Assembly (NCBI RefSeq): GCF_018128905.1 | Contig: NZ_CP063808.1 | Coordinates: 2,604,001-2,668,000 of the forward strand | From: Streptomyces sp. A2-16 | GTDB lineage: Bacteria; Actinomycetota; Actinomycetes; Streptomycetales; Streptomycetaceae | DNA: 64,000 nucleotides | Direction of reading: 5' to 3' | Shown here: piece after piece, positions 17,235-25,031 of the stretch | Numbering within the stretch: position 1 is the stretch's first letter | Layout: every line of letters begins with the position of its first letter | Translations under genes and position numbers: made by a program | The notes under the pieces: model-generated | What the model was told of the DNA's origin: nothing | Seen by the model: the letters and a program-made list of their open reading frames with translations, nothing else | The model's database searches: none

Positions 17235-19322
17235 TCAGGGCGCCGCGTGGCGTCCGGCGCCGCGGCGCTTGCCTCGCCTTCTCATGGTGGGAGGCACCAC
17301 CAGCCCGCCGAGCAGTCCCAGCGCCAGCACATACGGCCACCAGCCCAGCCCCTCGGACTCCGCCGCCGCCGTGTGCGGCGCAGCCGACGTCGCCGACGAC
17401 GTGTCCGCGCGCACCCCCGGCGCCGCGCTCGCCGTGACCGCGGTCAGCACGACGTCGTTGCCGTCCCCGCCCCGATAGGTGATCCGGTACGTCGTGTCGG
17501 CCAGTTCGAGCCGTGTGCCCTCCTTGAGGCCCTTGAAGGCGCCCACGATCCTCGCGCCGCCCTTGTTGTCCAGCACGGTGATCGTGCGGGCCGGGTCCGT
17601 GGCGGCTGCGGCGAGGTCGAGGGCGCCGGACAGCCGCACCGGACCCGTCACCTTCAACGGGCTCCCGCCCAGAACCAGTGCGCCCTTCGCGCTCTGCGTG
17701 TAGCCGCCGGACACGGTGACACCGCCCGCGACCACACCGTCGTTGGTGAGTGAGCCCTTCACCGTCCCCTTGCCGGACAGCGAGGAGGTCACCCGCAGCC
17801 CCGCCGCGCCGACGTCCAGACGAGCCGCCGTCGAGGTGAGCCGAATCGCCCTGCTGCGAAGAAGCGTCGCGCCACCGCGCAGCGCCAGCGTGCCCTTCCG
17901 GATCGTCGTCGTCCCCGTGTACGTGATCGCCCCGCCCGTCAGCGTGGTGGTCGCCGTGCCCGCCTGTGTGAGGGAGCCGCTGCCGCTGACCCGGGGCAGG
18001 GTCAGGGACCTGGCCCTGTTGGCGAGCACGAGCGAGCCGTTGTTGACGAGCCTGTAGAGGCTGCCCCCGGTGTAGAGGCCGCCGTCGCCCCCCGGCCTGC
18101 CGCTGCCCAGGCGCAGCACGGCGCCCTTCTCGACGGTGGTGGAGCCGTCGTAGTACTGGACGGCGGCGAAGGTGACGTCGTTGCCCCTGGTTCCCTTGAT
18201 GACGATGTCACCCGCGCCGGGCGCGGACAGGGTGTCGTGGAAACGGCCGCCGCCGATCGGGGCGCCGAGGGTGACCGGCCCGTTGTAGTCGAAGGTCAGC
18301 AGGGAGCGGGAGCGGGCCGCGAGGAGGTTGATGTACACCGTCTCCGCGGTGCCCGGCATGAAGATCCGGTGCGTCGTGCCGTCGCCCCACTGGACGTTCG
18401 CGCCCTTGATGTTGGTGCCGCGCTTGTTGACGTTCTTGGTGGCGGGCGTCCAGTTCAGGGCGGGGTCGCTGAGCGAGGGATCGGTGTCGCCGCCCTGGTT
18501 CGACCAGCTGTACTGGCCGGTAAGGATCACCTTGCCGCCCGGCCGGGACTGGACGTTGATGTCGCTGCCGTACTCGCGCTGGTAGAAGTCCATCCGCTCG
18601 GTGACGGTCTGGCCCAGCGGGGTGTCCACGGTCCAGGTGCCCTGGTTCAGCACCTTGCGCATGCCGGGCAGTGCGGTCGCGTACTCGGGCCGCCCCGCGT
18701 TGGTCTGCGTGCCGTTGTCGATGACCCCGGAGAAGGGGCCGGACGTCAGGTCCCAAGTGCCCCACAGGAAGCGGGGCTGGGTGATCAGGCCGGAGCCGCT
18801 GACGGTGCCCAGGTTGTAGGCGCTCCTGAGGGACAGCCGCAGGGTGCCGTCGACCCGGATGTTGTCCTGGTTGAGCCGGAACGCCGGGGTGGCGTAGGGG
18901 AAGTGGCCGATCAGGCCGGTCGTCCCGCCGTTGCCGTACTGGAGGGTCGCTCCGCGCTCGACCGTGATCGCGGGCGGGTCCGGACGGGTCGTGGTGACGT
19001 ACGGGTGGTTGCCGCCCTGAGTCCGTACGGACTGCCGTTGCCGGGACCGGGGCAGCGTGAAGTCGCTGTCCTTCGTGAGGATCAGCGTCCCGCGGCCGCG
19101 CACGGTGAGCGTTCCCTCGCCGCGGAACACCCCGTCGTACGTCGTCGTCCCCGCGGGCACGGTGACGACCGTGTCTCCGCTCAGCGTGACGTCCCGGTCC
19201 GCGAGGACGTCGGCGGTGACGTCCCGGGTGCCGGCGGCCAGGGCCGGGGGAGCGGTGACCATGAGGGCGACCGCCGCCAGGGCGCCGGCGGCCGCTGCTG
19301 TTCTGTGGAAATGGCTGCACAC
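17235..19322 (-). CDS. Secreted PATR-repeat (autotransporter-passenger-like) beta-helix surface protein with C-terminal membrane anchor
   Basis: A protein of about 695 residues with a hydrophobic signal sequence (AAGALAAVALMVTAPPALA). The body is rich in short beta-strand turns. Segments such as YTGTTTIRKGTLALRGGATL and YYDGSTTVEKGAVLRLGSG match the PATR motif of beta-helical passenger domains. Near the C terminus a low-complexity stretch precedes one membrane segment (WWPYVLALGLLGGLVVP) and a basic tail, an anchor suited to a Gram-positive cell. No catalytic motif is visible; it may bind polysaccharide. The start is uncertain: I use the GTG at 19322 before the signal sequence. It is divergent from the Tat-exported GH43, with shared promoter elements between them. 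Confidence 0.75.
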   Translation of the reverse strand: MCSHFHRTAAAAGALAAVALMVTAPPALAAGTRDVTADVLADRDVTLSGDTVVTVPAGTTTYDGVFRGEGTLTVRGRGTLILTKDSDFTLPRSRQRQSVRTQGGNHPYVTTTRPDPPAITVERGATLQYGNGGTTGLIGHFPYATPAFRLNQDNIRVDGTLRLSLRSAYNLGTVSGSGLITQPRFLWGTWDLTSGPFSGVIDNGTQTNAGRPEYATALPGMRKVLNQGTWTVDTPLGQTVTERMDFYQREYGSDINVQSRPGGKVILTGQYSWSNQGGDTDPSLSDPALNWTPATKNVNKRGTNIKGANVQWGDGTTHRIFMPGTAETVYINLLAARSRSLLTFDYNGPVTLGAPIGGGRFHDTLSAPGAGDIVIKGTRGNDVTFAAVQYYDGSTTVEKGAVLRLGSGRPGGDGGLYTGGSLYRLVNNGSLVLANRARSLTLPRVSGSGSLTQAGTATTTLTGGAITYTGTTTIRKGTLALRGGATLLRSRAIRLTSTAARLDVGAAGLRVTSSLSGKGTVKGSLTNDGVVAGGVTVSGGYTQSAKGALVLGGSPLKVTGPVRLSGALDLAAAATDPARTITVLDNKGGARIVGAFKGLKEGTRLELADTTYRITYRGGDGNDVVLTAVTASAAPGVRADTSSATSAAPHTAAAESEGLGWWPYVLALGLLGGLVVPPTMRRRGKRRGAGRHAAP

Positions 19323-19353
19323 ATGATCGGAGACGGGTGAGACGGGGACGGAT

Positions 19354-19389
19354 AACAGAAACCCGAGAACAGAAACCCGAGAACAGAAA
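19354..19389. repeat. 14 bp tandem repeat in a divergent promoter region
   Basis: The unit AACAGAAACCCGAG occurs at 19354-19367 and 19368-19381, and its first eight bases recur at 19382-19389. The array lies 32-67 bp upstream of the surface-protein start and runs into the LacI-like palindrome at 19385. Confidence 0.85.
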
Positions 19390-19398
19390 GCGCCTTCT
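19385..19398. promoter_or_regulatory. LacI-type operator candidate between the surface protein and GH43 genes
   Basis: AGAAAGCGCCTTCT matches its own reverse complement at 12 of 14 positions and has the same layout as the palindrome upstream of the LacI gene (6380). It lies 63-76 bp upstream of the surface-protein start and about 128 bp upstream of GH43. Confidence 0.5.
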
Positions 19399-19451
19399 CT
19401 TGGTCGCGTCCGACCCGTTGACCTCCTGGTTCCCCAGCCGTACCTTTCGGC

Positions 19452-19490
19452 TGTTCGCAATAACAACAGATGTTCTCAATACCGAACATC
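19452..19490. promoter_or_regulatory. Paired TGTTCNCAATANC elements with an inverted repeat
   Basis: TGTTCGCAATAAC at 19452-19464 and TGTTCTCAATACC at 19471-19483 are direct repeats 19 bp apart (11 of 13 bases identical). The second is also the left half of an inverted repeat, GATGTTC at 19469-19475 and GAACATC at 19484-19490. This AT-rich block lies 36-74 bp ahead of the GH43 start and is the most likely promoter/operator of the GH43 operon. Confidence 0.6.
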
Positions 19491-19525
19491 GCTCTCAGGA
19501 CACCCCCACCCGAGAGGCAGTCCGC

Positions 19526-20626
19526 ATGAGCCGCGTTCCCCAAGTCCCCCACCGACGACTGCTGCTGAAGGGTGCCCTGGCCGCGGGCGCCCTGGCCGCG
19601 ACCCCCACGGCGGCCCAGGCCGCGACCCGCACGGCCGCCCCGGCCGCCGTCCGCCCCGAGAAGGCCGCACCCTTCGTGAACCCGCTCGTCCGCAACCGCG
19701 CCGACCCGTACATCCACCGTCACTCCGACGGCCACTACTACTTCACGGCCACCGCGCCCGAGTACGACCGCATCATCCTGCGCCGCTCCCGCACCCTCAA
19801 CGGCCTCGCCGGCGCCGACGAGTCCGTCATCTGGACCAAGCACCCGACCGGTGCCATGGGCGCCCACATCTGGGCGCCGGAGATCCACCGCATCGGCGGC
19901 AAGTGGTACATCTACTTCGCCTCCGCGCCCGCCGAGAGCGTCTGGGACATCCGCATCTGGGTCCTGGAGAACGCCAACCCCAACCCCTTCAAGGGGACTT
20001 GGGTCGAGAAGGGCCAGATCAGGACCGCCTGGGAGACCTTCTCCCTGGACGCCACCACCTTCGCCCACCGCGGCTCCCGCTACCTCGCCTGGGCCCAGCA
20101 CGAGCCCGGCATGGACAACAACACCGGCATCTTCCTGTCGAGGATGGCGAACCCGTGGACCCTGACCGGCCCTCAGATCAGGCTCTCCACACCGGAGTAC
20201 GACTGGGAGCGCATCGGCTACAAGGTGAACGAGGGGCCCTCGGTCATCGCCCGCAACGGCCGCCTGTTCATGTCCTACTCGGCCAGCGCCACCGACTGGC
20301 ACTACTGCATGGGCCTGCTCACGGTCGACGCGGACGCCGACCTGATGAACCCGGCGAGCTGGTCCAAGTCGCCGGTGCCCGTCTTCACCAGCAACGACAC
20401 CACCAAGCAGTACGGCCCCGGCCACAACTGCTTCACCGTCGCCGAGGACGGCCGCAGTGACGTCCTCGTCTACCACGCCCGCCAGTACAAGGACATCGTC
20501 GGCGACCCGCTGAACGACCCCAACCGCCACACCCGCGTCCAGAAGCTCGGCTGGAACGCGGACGGCACCCCGAACTTCGGCATACCGGTGGCGGACACCG
20601 TCACGGACACGGAGGTCGCGTCATGA
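19526..20626 (+). CDS. GH43 glycoside hydrolase, Tat-exported (probable arabinofuranosidase)
   Basis: A 366-residue secreted enzyme. The N terminus (PHRRLLLKGALAAGALA) is a twin-arginine signal ending near AAQA, residue about 33. The catalytic GH43 propeller shows the general base in NRADPYIHR, the pKa-tuning Asp in SLDATTF and the acid Glu in KVNEGPSV; HIWAPEIHRIGGKWYIYFAS is the family core. Overall it resembles the GH43 group containing Streptomyces exo-alpha-1,5-L-arabinofuranosidases, but subfamily assignment needs a tree. GAGAGG lies 8 bases before the ATG. Its stop overlaps the next gene's start by four bases (ATGA), so the two are one operon. It is divergent from the surface-protein gene. 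Confidence 0.88.
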   Translation: MSRVPQVPHRRLLLKGALAAGALAATPTAAQAATRTAAPAAVRPEKAAPFVNPLVRNRADPYIHRHSDGHYYFTATAPEYDRIILRRSRTLNGLAGADESVIWTKHPTGAMGAHIWAPEIHRIGGKWYIYFASAPAESVWDIRIWVLENANPNPFKGTWVEKGQIRTAWETFSLDATTFAHRGSRYLAWAQHEPGMDNNTGIFLSRMANPWTLTGPQIRLSTPEYDWERIGYKVNEGPSVIARNGRLFMSYSASATDWHYCMGLLTVDADADLMNPASWSKSPVPVFTSNDTTKQYGPGHNCFTVAEDGRSDVLVYHARQYKDIVGDPLNDPNRHTRVQKLGWNADGTPNFGIPVADTVTDTEVAS

Positions 20627-22032
20627 GACGTGCTCACGCGGTACTGCTCGCCCTGTGCCTGGCCCTGGCCGGCGCCCTGGTGACCGCCGGACCTGCCCAG
20701 GCGGCCCCGCTGACCGTCCCCAACGGCGTCCAGTTCACGGACACTTCGGGGAACCCCCTGCACGCCCACGGCGGCGGGGTCATCAAGGTCGGCTCCTACT
20801 ACTACTGGTTCGGCGAGGACCGCAACGCCGACAACACCTTCCGGTACGTGGACGCCTACCGCTCCACCGACCTGAAGAACTGGGAGTTCAGGAACCACGT
20901 CCTGACCCAGTCCAGCGCCTCCGAACTGGGCACCGCCTACATCGAGCGGCCCAAGGTCGTCCACAACGCGACCACCGGCAAGTTCGTGATGTGGATGCAC
21001 AAGGAGAACGGCACCGACTACAGCGAGGCCCGCGCGGCCGTCGCCGTCTCCGACACCGTCGACGGCACCTACTCCTACCAGGGCAGCTTCCGCCCGCTCG
21101 GCCAGTACATGTCCCGGGACATCACCACGTTCGTCGACACCGACGGCACCGGCTACATGGTCTCGGCCGCCAACGAGAACTACGACCTGCAGATCTACCG
21201 GCTCACCGCCGACTACACCGGCATCGCGAGTCTGGTCGCCAACCCCTGGCCGGGCGGCCACCGGGAGGCTCCGGCCCTCTTCAAGCGGGGCGGCGTCTAC
21301 TTCATGCTGACCTCGGGCGCGACCGGCTGGAGCGCCAACCAGCAGCAGTACGCCACCGCGACCTCCCTCGCCGGTCCCTGGACCTCGATGGCGAACGTCG
21401 GCGACTCCACGACCTACAACTCCCAGACCGCGTACGTCCTTCCGGTGCAGGGGACCTCGGGCACCTCGTACCTGTACATGGGCGACCGCTGGGGCAACTC
21501 CTTCGGCGGCACCGTCAACGACTCACGCTACGTGTGGCTGCCGCTGACCTTCCCGACCTCCACCACGATGTCCATGTCCTGGTACCCCGAGGTCACGATC
21601 GACGCGGCCGCCGGGACGATCGGCGGCACGAGCGCCACGTACAACACGCTCGTCGCCCGGCACAGCGGCAAGTGCGCGGACGTGGCCAACCAGTCGCTGT
21701 GGCAGGGCGTCGCGATCAGCCAGTACACCTGCAACGGCGGCGGCAACCAGAAGTGGTGGTTCAAGAGCCTCGGCACCGGCTACTACCAGCTGGTCGGCCG
21801 CGGCAGCTCGCTGTGCCTCCAGGAGAACGCCACGAACGTCACCCAGGAGAACTGCGGGAGCGCGACCGCCCAGCAGTGGTCGGTGGTCACCTCGGGCTCG
21901 TACGTGAACATCAAGGCCCGCGCCAGCGGCGAGTGCCTGGACGTGAACGGCGCGTCCACCGCCAACTCCGCCGCGATCATCACGTACACGTGCAACGGAG
22001 CGACCAACCAGCAGTGGACGCGCGGGACCTGA
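20623..22032 (+). CDS. GH43 with CBM13: probable exo-beta-1,3-galactanase
   Basis: A 469-residue secreted two-domain enzyme. A Sec signal peptide (AVLLALCLALAGALVTAG) ends near AQA-AP. Residues about 35-340 are a GH43-type propeller whose motifs (HAHGGGVIKVGSYYYWFGED, IERPKVVHN, GGHREAPALFKRGG) resemble subfamily 24 exo-beta-1,3-galactanases. Residues about 345-469 form a ricin-type CBM13 trefoil (SGKCADVANQSLW, SGECLDVNGAS, ending NQQWTRGT). Such enzymes release galactose from the backbone of type II arabinogalactan while bypassing branches. It is translationally coupled to the upstream GH43 by ATGA overlap and convergent with PL4, 16 bp apart. Confidence 0.85.
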   Translation: MRRAHAVLLALCLALAGALVTAGPAQAAPLTVPNGVQFTDTSGNPLHAHGGGVIKVGSYYYWFGEDRNADNTFRYVDAYRSTDLKNWEFRNHVLTQSSASELGTAYIERPKVVHNATTGKFVMWMHKENGTDYSEARAAVAVSDTVDGTYSYQGSFRPLGQYMSRDITTFVDTDGTGYMVSAANENYDLQIYRLTADYTGIASLVANPWPGGHREAPALFKRGGVYFMLTSGATGWSANQQQYATATSLAGPWTSMANVGDSTTYNSQTAYVLPVQGTSGTSYLYMGDRWGNSFGGTVNDSRYVWLPLTFPTSTTMSMSWYPEVTIDAAAGTIGGTSATYNTLVARHSGKCADVANQSLWQGVAISQYTCNGGGNQKWWFKSLGTGYYQLVGRGSSLCLQENATNVTQENCGSATAQQWSVVTSGSYVNIKARASGECLDVNGASTANSAAIITYTCNGATNQQWTRGT

Positions 22033-22048
22033 CGTCAGCTCAGGGGCC

Positions 22049-23731
22049 TCACGCGAGCAGGTCGATCGCGTCGATCGAGGTGCCCGCACTGAGGAAGGAC
22101 GTGGACCCCGAACCGCTCGCCACGTAGATCTTCAGCGTGTTGTAGGCGCCGGTGTCCGTCAGCCAGGCGGACGCCGGCACGCTGTAGGTGAACGTGTGGT
22201 TGTTGCCACGGTACGAGCCCACGGTCAGCGACCGGGTGCTCGGCTGGGTGGGCGGGGAGGGGACGGCGGAGGTCCAGCTGTCGTTGACGACGACCTGCGG
22301 GCGGCCGTTGGCGTAGGCCGTCGTCACCCCGATGCGCAGGGTGTGCGCGGCGGCGGCCTGGGCGGCCGTCAGCTTGAAGTAGACGATGATTCCGCTGTTG
22401 ACGTCCTTCCACAGATAGCAGGGGAAGCCCGAGGTCTCGGTGCCGCTGCCGATGACGACATTGCCGGTCCAGGAGGAGGCGCGGACGTCGGACGGATGGG
22501 CGTACGTCATCAGGTCGGCGTTCTTGAAACCGCCGGGCGTGCCGTCCCAGTTGTTGATGCGCCAGATCGCGCTCGCGTTGCCCGGATCGTTCGAGGACGG
22601 GATCGCGATGGAGTTGAGGGTGGTCGTACCGCCCGCGCTGACGCTCACCGAGCCGGTGTAGACGGCGAGTTCACCCTTGAAGACGGTCAGCGTGTACGTC
22701 CCAGGCAGCACACCCCCGATGGAGAAGTAGCCGTCCGAGGAACGCGCCGAACCCCAGTACTGGGCCGCGGAGTTGGCGAGCCCGACCGTGTAGGCGTACG
22801 CCGTGTTCCGCCCGGTGATGCCGACGCCGGCGACCTTGCCCCGGCCGCTCGCGGGGACGTGGCCCGAGATGCCGAGCGAGTCCGCCCACGACGTGGTGAG
22901 GGTCCCGGGGTACAGAGAGGAGGAGGGGGCGCCGCCGTCGGTGAAGGCGATGACGTAGGGGCCCTGGAGGCCGAAGCGCTGGGCCTCCGTCTGGTTCTCG
23001 CCGTAGTACAGGATCTCGTACAGGCCGCCGCCGTCCGCGCTCTGGTGACGCAGGAGGGAGCGGTAGAACGGGCCGCCGGAGGCCTTCTCGTGGTTGGAGC
23101 GCACGATGTACAGGCCGACGCTGCCCGTGGTCCAGCCGACGTAGTTGTAGTCGATGACCCGCGCCCTCGCGTAGTGCTTGGAGCGGGTCTGGCCGTCGGA
23201 CTTCGCGAAGACGTCGGCGGCCTCGATGGTGGTGGGCGCGTAGGTGTACGAGTCGGGCTCGTCGTTGAGGAACCTGCCCGCGTTGACGCGCAGGATGTAG
23301 CGGGTCGCCGAGACCGAGTCGTCTGCCTTGTTGGTCCACAGGTAGATGTTGTTCTCGCCGCTGCGGGCCGCGTAGTAGTGCTTCAGCGTGCCGTGCGCGA
23401 CCGAGATCAGGATCGTCGTACCGGACTGCTTGATGCTCACGGTGGACGTGCCGAGGCCGGACTCGATGTGCGAATTCTTGCCGCCGTAGCCCTGGTACTG
23501 CGTGCCCTTGTAGACCAGCGAGGTCAGGTCGCCGTTGGTCTTGCTGACCTTGAAGACCAGGTTCGCGCCGGTGTCGACGACGTAGTTCGAGCCGTCGTCG
23601 GTGTAGCCGAAGCCCGCGGCGGACGCGCTTTCGGCGAGCGGTCCGGCGAGGGCGGCGGTGCCCGCGGCGGCCGCGGTGCCGAGGACGAAGGTGCGGCGTC
23701 CGACCGCTCTGTGCACGGTGGATTCGGACAT
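22049..23731 (-). CDS. Rhamnogalacturonan lyase, PL4 family
   Basis: A 560-residue secreted lyase. The N terminus has a Tat-like signal (VGRRTFVLGTAAAAGTAALA, cleaved near ASA-AG). The central part matches the PL4 rhamnogalacturonate lyase order: an N-terminal beta-sandwich domain (FGYTDDGSNYVVDTGANLVF start), an fnIII-like module around residue 330 (GGVLPGTYTLTVFKG) and a C-terminal CBM-like jelly roll (IWRINNWDGTPGGF). It cleaves the rhamnose-galacturonate backbone of rhamnogalacturonan I by beta-elimination outside the cell. AAGGAGG lies 7 bases before the ATG. It is divergent from the acetylesterase; two LacI-like palindromes lie between the start codons. Confidence 0.9.
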   Translation of the reverse strand: MSESTVHRAVGRRTFVLGTAAAAGTAALAGPLAESASAAGFGYTDDGSNYVVDTGANLVFKVSKTNGDLTSLVYKGTQYQGYGGKNSHIESGLGTSTVSIKQSGTTILISVAHGTLKHYYAARSGENNIYLWTNKADDSVSATRYILRVNAGRFLNDEPDSYTYAPTTIEAADVFAKSDGQTRSKHYARARVIDYNYVGWTTGSVGLYIVRSNHEKASGGPFYRSLLRHQSADGGGLYEILYYGENQTEAQRFGLQGPYVIAFTDGGAPSSSLYPGTLTTSWADSLGISGHVPASGRGKVAGVGITGRNTAYAYTVGLANSAAQYWGSARSSDGYFSIGGVLPGTYTLTVFKGELAVYTGSVSVSAGGTTTLNSIAIPSSNDPGNASAIWRINNWDGTPGGFKNADLMTYAHPSDVRASSWTGNVVIGSGTETSGFPCYLWKDVNSGIIVYFKLTAAQAAAAHTLRIGVTTAYANGRPQVVVNDSWTSAVPSPPTQPSTRSLTVGSYRGNNHTFTYSVPASAWLTDTGAYNTLKIYVASGSGSTSFLSAGTSIDAIDLLA

Positions 23732-23800
23732 GGGGGTGCCTCCTTCGAGACGTGTGGGGGTGGTGCGGGTGCTTTGGAGAGTGACAGTTGAATCGATTTC

Positions 23801-23816
23801 GCGAAAGGGCTTTCGC
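23801..23816. promoter_or_regulatory. Palindrome between PL4 and the acetylesterase (site 1)
   Basis: GCGAAAGGGCTTTCGC has perfect 7 bp arms around two central bases and resembles a GAAAGCGCTTTC LacI-family operator. It lies about 70 bp upstream of the PL4 start and about 110 bp upstream of the acetylesterase start, suited to control of both. Confidence 0.55.
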
Positions 23817-23857
23817 TGCCTGGGAGTTGGCAATCTTGTGAAATCCGCCCAGGGACT

Positions 23858-23871
23858 AGAAAGCGCTTGCC
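23858..23871. promoter_or_regulatory. LacI-type operator candidate (site 2)
   Basis: AGAAAGCGCTTGCC contains the exact AAGCGCTT core and matches its reverse complement at 10 of 14 positions. It lies 54-67 bp upstream of the acetylesterase start codon and shares its core with the palindrome upstream of the LacI gene at 6380. Confidence 0.5.
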
Positions 23872-23924
23872 AATGGGGGTACGGTCCAGCCGCCAGGCCT
23901 TGTCGTCCGTCTGAGGAGCCTCGA

Positions 23925-24965
23925 ATGAGACGTTTCAACCTCGCCGTGCTGGCGGCGGTCACCCTGAGCGCGGGCCTGACCGCCGTACCGGCACAGGCGC
24001 ACTCCGGCCGTCCCCTCGGCATCGAGAACTGCACCACCGCCGGCTGCCACTTCGACGTCCCGCCGGGAACGTACGACGTGAAGGTCCTCCTCGGCGGCGA
24101 CGCCGCGTCGAGCACGAGGATCAGCGGTGAGACCCGGCGTTCCCTGCTGCCGGAGACGGCGGTCGAGGCCGGCGAGCGGGTCTCCCGCAGCTTCACCGTG
24201 AACGTCCGCACCCCCGAGGGCGAACCGACCGGCCCCGACGGCACGCCGGGCCTCGACCTGGTGCTGGGCGGCTCGGCCCCCGCGCTCGCCGACATCAAGG
24301 TCACCCGCGCCCGGCACACCCGCCAGATCCTCCTGGTCGGCGACTCCACGGTCTGCGACCAGCCCGGCGACCCCTACTCCGGCTGGGGCCAGCAGCTGCC
24401 CCAGTACCTGCGCAAGGGCGTCTCCGTGGCCAACTACGCCGACTCCGGCGAGAGCACCGTGACCTATCTGTCCGAGCCGCGCCTGTGGGCCACCGTCCAG
24501 CCGCTGATCCACCGCGGCGACCTCGTCCTGATCCAGCTCGCCCACAACGACAAGACGACCGACGAGGCGACGTACCGGGCGAACCTGGAGACTCTGGTCG
24601 CGGGTGTGAGGGAGAAAGGCGGGAACCCTGTCCTCGTGACGCCCATCGTGCGACGCTGGTTCAACTCGGACGGCACGCTGAACAACGGGACGGCCCTGCT
24701 GGTCAACGGCCTCGGGGTGGACCATCCCGCAGTGATCCGCTCGGTGGCCGCGGCCGAGGACGTCCCGCTGATCGACCTGACGGCGAAGACGAAGGCGCTC
24801 GTGGAGTCCCTCGGGGTGGAGGGCTCCAAAGCGATCTATCTCTACAACGAGAAGAGAGACAACACCCACACCTCCGTACATGGCGCCACCGTGTACGCGG
24901 GCCTGGTCCGCGACGAACTGCTCGCACAGGGGCTGGTGCCCGAAGGGGCCGTGAGGGTGGGATAG
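23925..24965 (+). CDS. Rhamnogalacturonan acetylesterase (SGNH hydrolase, CE12-like)
   Basis: A 346-residue secreted esterase. The signal peptide (MRRFNLAVLAAVTLSAGL) ends near AQA-HS. Residues about 30-130 form a beta-sandwich module (GTYDVKVLLGGDAASSTRIS) placed before the catalytic domain. The SGNH domain has block I LLVGDSTVCD with the nucleophile serine, block III LIQLAHNDKT, and block V NTHTSVHGA with the catalytic histidine, the CE12 pattern. It removes acetyl groups from rhamnogalacturonan I so that the neighbouring PL4 lyase can act. GAGGAG lies about 7 bases before the ATG. It is divergent from PL4, and a strong hairpin follows its stop. Confidence 0.9.
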   Translation: MRRFNLAVLAAVTLSAGLTAVPAQAHSGRPLGIENCTTAGCHFDVPPGTYDVKVLLGGDAASSTRISGETRRSLLPETAVEAGERVSRSFTVNVRTPEGEPTGPDGTPGLDLVLGGSAPALADIKVTRARHTRQILLVGDSTVCDQPGDPYSGWGQQLPQYLRKGVSVANYADSGESTVTYLSEPRLWATVQPLIHRGDLVLIQLAHNDKTTDEATYRANLETLVAGVREKGGNPVLVTPIVRRWFNSDGTLNNGTALLVNGLGVDHPAVIRSVAAAEDVPLIDLTAKTKALVESLGVEGSKAIYLYNEKRDNTHTSVHGATVYAGLVRDELLAQGLVPEGAVRVG

Positions 24966-24968
24966 ACG

Positions 24969-25004
24969 CCTGGGGCGTCCCGACCGGAACCGGGGCGCCC
25001 CAGG
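24969..25004 (+). terminator. Hairpin after the acetylesterase
   Basis: CCTGGGGCG at 24969-24977 and CGCCCCAGG at 24996-25004 are perfect 9 bp arms with a further partly paired loop; the T-richer TCTGTGTTG follows. It lies 3 bp after the acetylesterase stop and 27 bp before the DUF2264 start, so it should limit read-through between them. Confidence 0.7.
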
Positions 25005-25031
25005 TCTGTGTTGCGAGCCTGCGAGTCGAAG

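Noticed and set aside
17235..19322. True type V autotransporter
   Set aside because: No beta-barrel domain is present and the C terminus is a single membrane helix with a basic tail, which fits a Gram-positive anchor.
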